Assembly: GCF_009766065.1 (NCBI RefSeq) | Contig: NZ_LMUE01000003.1 | Location: 42,799 to 106,798 of the forward strand | Origin: Dyella sp. S184 | GTDB taxonomy: Bacteria; Pseudomonadota; Gammaproteobacteria; Xanthomonadales; Rhodanobacteraceae | Reading direction: 5' to 3' | DNA: 64,000 nt | Part shown: piece after piece, positions 63,060 through 64,000 of the stretch | Numbering within the stretch: the stretch's first letter is position 1 | How the letters are laid out: every line of letters begins with the position of its first letter | Notes under the pieces: model-generated | What the model was told of the DNA's origin: nothing | What the model saw: the letters and a program-made list of their open reading frames with translations, nothing else | Databases searched by the model: none | Made by a program: the position numbers and the translations under genes

Positions 63060-63691
63060 GTCAATTTCCTTGTCTCGAGGCGTACATCGCCGTCGTAGGC
63101 ATGAATTTCAATTCACCAAGGCCAGCCGTCTATTCGCGCTGCTGTAAGTTGATCGCGCGCGGAAGCAGCTGCGACTAGCGGCGATCGTGCATCATGGTTG
63201 GATCGGCGCGTTCGGGCCGGCGGCCCGGAGAAGAATTGTTCAACGAACTTGGACTGCGGCGATGATTCCATGAACCTTCTTCGATCTCGCTGTCTTCGTT
63301 TTCGGCAATGTCGGAGTGCTTCTCGATATCCAGCTCATGATCACTTTTGTGAATGCGAATCGGGTGATTGGAACGGTGTTCGTTAGATTGCATGTCGGCG
63401 CTATCCAGGTTGGCGTTGATACTCGAGAAACGTCCCTGTCGTGGGTGTCGCCAATATTGCTTTCGAACCGCCATTGGATGATCTGCTCTTCCGGCGGCAT
63501 GCTCTGTACGTTGCCGCACACTCGGCTCGCGGGAGTAATTCTGCTCGTGATCTGCATGCCATCAACAAGCACCTCATCAGCGCGGTGCACTAAACCGTCA
63601 CGCTGCCTGTGATAAGATTCAGGCGTTGCAGTATCGCCAAGCGGGTTCGCCGACACGCCACGATAGTTCCAACCCGTCAGGGGGAATGATC
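63060..63691. other. 630-bp region without a supported gene
   Basis: Open frames on both strands at 63175-63656 lack ribosome binding sites and recognisable motifs, and frames overlap on the two strands. It should contain the promoters of the SHOCT/ackA operon and of the cyd operon. Confidence 0.4.
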
Positions 63692-63982
63692 ATGGCCGAA
63701 GCCGCACACCCGAGAGACGCACCCGAAGAATCTCCACTATCCCGCTGGTGGGTTCGTAATGTCGGGATTCGACTCTTGCCTAACTACCTGGCATCGTCAT
63801 CTCCTCGGCCATTGCACCGGCTGACGCTCGAGCTGTTCGTTGTTATCGCACTCAAGATCGCGCTGCTGATGCTGATCTGGTGGCTGCTCTTTGCGCCACA
63901 GGCAAAACCCGATACCCGCCCGGCCGCGATCGCACGTCGGCTGGCACCCGCCGCACCCACCCCACCTGCAGGCCATCCATGA
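63692..63982 (+). CDS. cydP: CydP-type cytochrome bd oxidase small subunit
   Basis: A 96-residue protein: a hydrophilic N-terminal part (AEAAHPRDAPEES), a conserved-looking middle (RLTLELFVVIALKIALLML, one membrane helix, with LIWWLLF), and a Pro/Ala tail. Small CydP-type proteins precede cydA in xanthomonads. AGGGGGA lies 6 bp before ATG 63692. Its stop overlaps the next start (ATGA), as expected for a cyd operon. Confidence 0.65.
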   Translation: MAEAAHPRDAPEESPLSRWWVRNVGIRLLPNYLASSSPRPLHRLTLELFVVIALKIALLMLIWWLLFAPQAKPDTRPAAIARRLAPAAPTPPAGHP

Positions 63983-64000
63983 TCATCGATACCGATGTCG
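63979..64000 (+). CDS. cydA: start of cytochrome bd ubiquinol oxidase subunit I (partial)
   Basis: Only 22 bases remain: ATG then the codons of IIDTDV. This matches the usual CydA start, which continues with a quinol oxidase subunit I, and the ATGA overlap with cydP supports it. The rest lies beyond the window. Confidence 0.5.

Noticed and set aside
63175..63656. Overlapping open frames on both strands
   Set aside because: No ribosome binding sites, no recognised motifs and conflicting frames.

Overview
The window reads as chromosomal DNA of a gammaproteobacterium of the order Xanthomonadales, most like Rhodanobacteraceae (Dyella/Rhodanobacter type). The reasons are high-GC coding sequence, a Xanthomonas-like dif core used by filamentous phages, a CydP-type oxidase subunit gene, GH144-like glucoamylase-family proteins and a PMA-type proton ATPase with a C-terminal tail. 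This assignment is inferred from gene content alone. I saw no rRNA, tRNA or CRISPR array.

Layout. At 0.6-9.2 kb lie an exported retropepsin-like protein, a small fimbrial-like secreted protein coupled to a GAF-GAF-GGDEF-EAL enzyme, a 52-residue Rmf/CrpP-like gene ending in a structured inverted repeat, and a MASE1-PAS-GGDEF cyclase with a perfect CRP/Clp-type palindrome upstream. At 9.4-18.7 kb are transport and housekeeping genes: a TSUP exporter, a MarR/MFS drug-efflux pair with an operator over the start codon, an FAD monooxygenase, a DoxX-like protein, an EamA exporter, an ammonium transporter and an SGNH esterase. At 18.8-27.75 kb, on the minus strand, is a compact lipid-remodelling locus: ECF sigma factor, RskA-type anti-sigma factor, acyl desaturase, flavin oxidoreductase, DUF1365, CFA-type methyltransferase, DUF2878, DUF1295, a second CFA-like methyltransferase and a lipocalin. 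Most of these genes are coupled by 4-bp overlaps. It resembles the singlet-oxygen/furan-fatty-acid regulons of other proteobacteria. At 27.9-32.3 kb is an RND efflux pair.

At 32.7-37.1 kb a dif-like XerCD site borders a filamentous (Inoviridae-type) prophage remnant: Zot, a DUF2523 protein and an adsorption-like protein, without the replication, ssDNA-binding or major-coat genes. The adsorption gene is fused in frame to a VIT/CCC1-family metal transporter that has lost its C-terminus, so one 671-codon ORF spans host and phage sequence.

At 37.3-64 kb lies a stress and low-oxygen style island: a glycine-rich stress protein, a tandem universal stress protein, a zinc alcohol dehydrogenase, two Crp/Fnr regulators, a PRC-barrel protein, two P-type proton ATPases, PPK2, phosphoketolase plus acetate kinase, a SHOCT protein, and cydP with the start of cydA. 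Inside it, flanked by two nearly identical GH144-like genes, is an operon of a 141-residue helical protein, a double-domain KaiC-like ATPase and a GGDEF-histidine-kinase fusion. This operon is the best candidate here for an undescribed signalling system.
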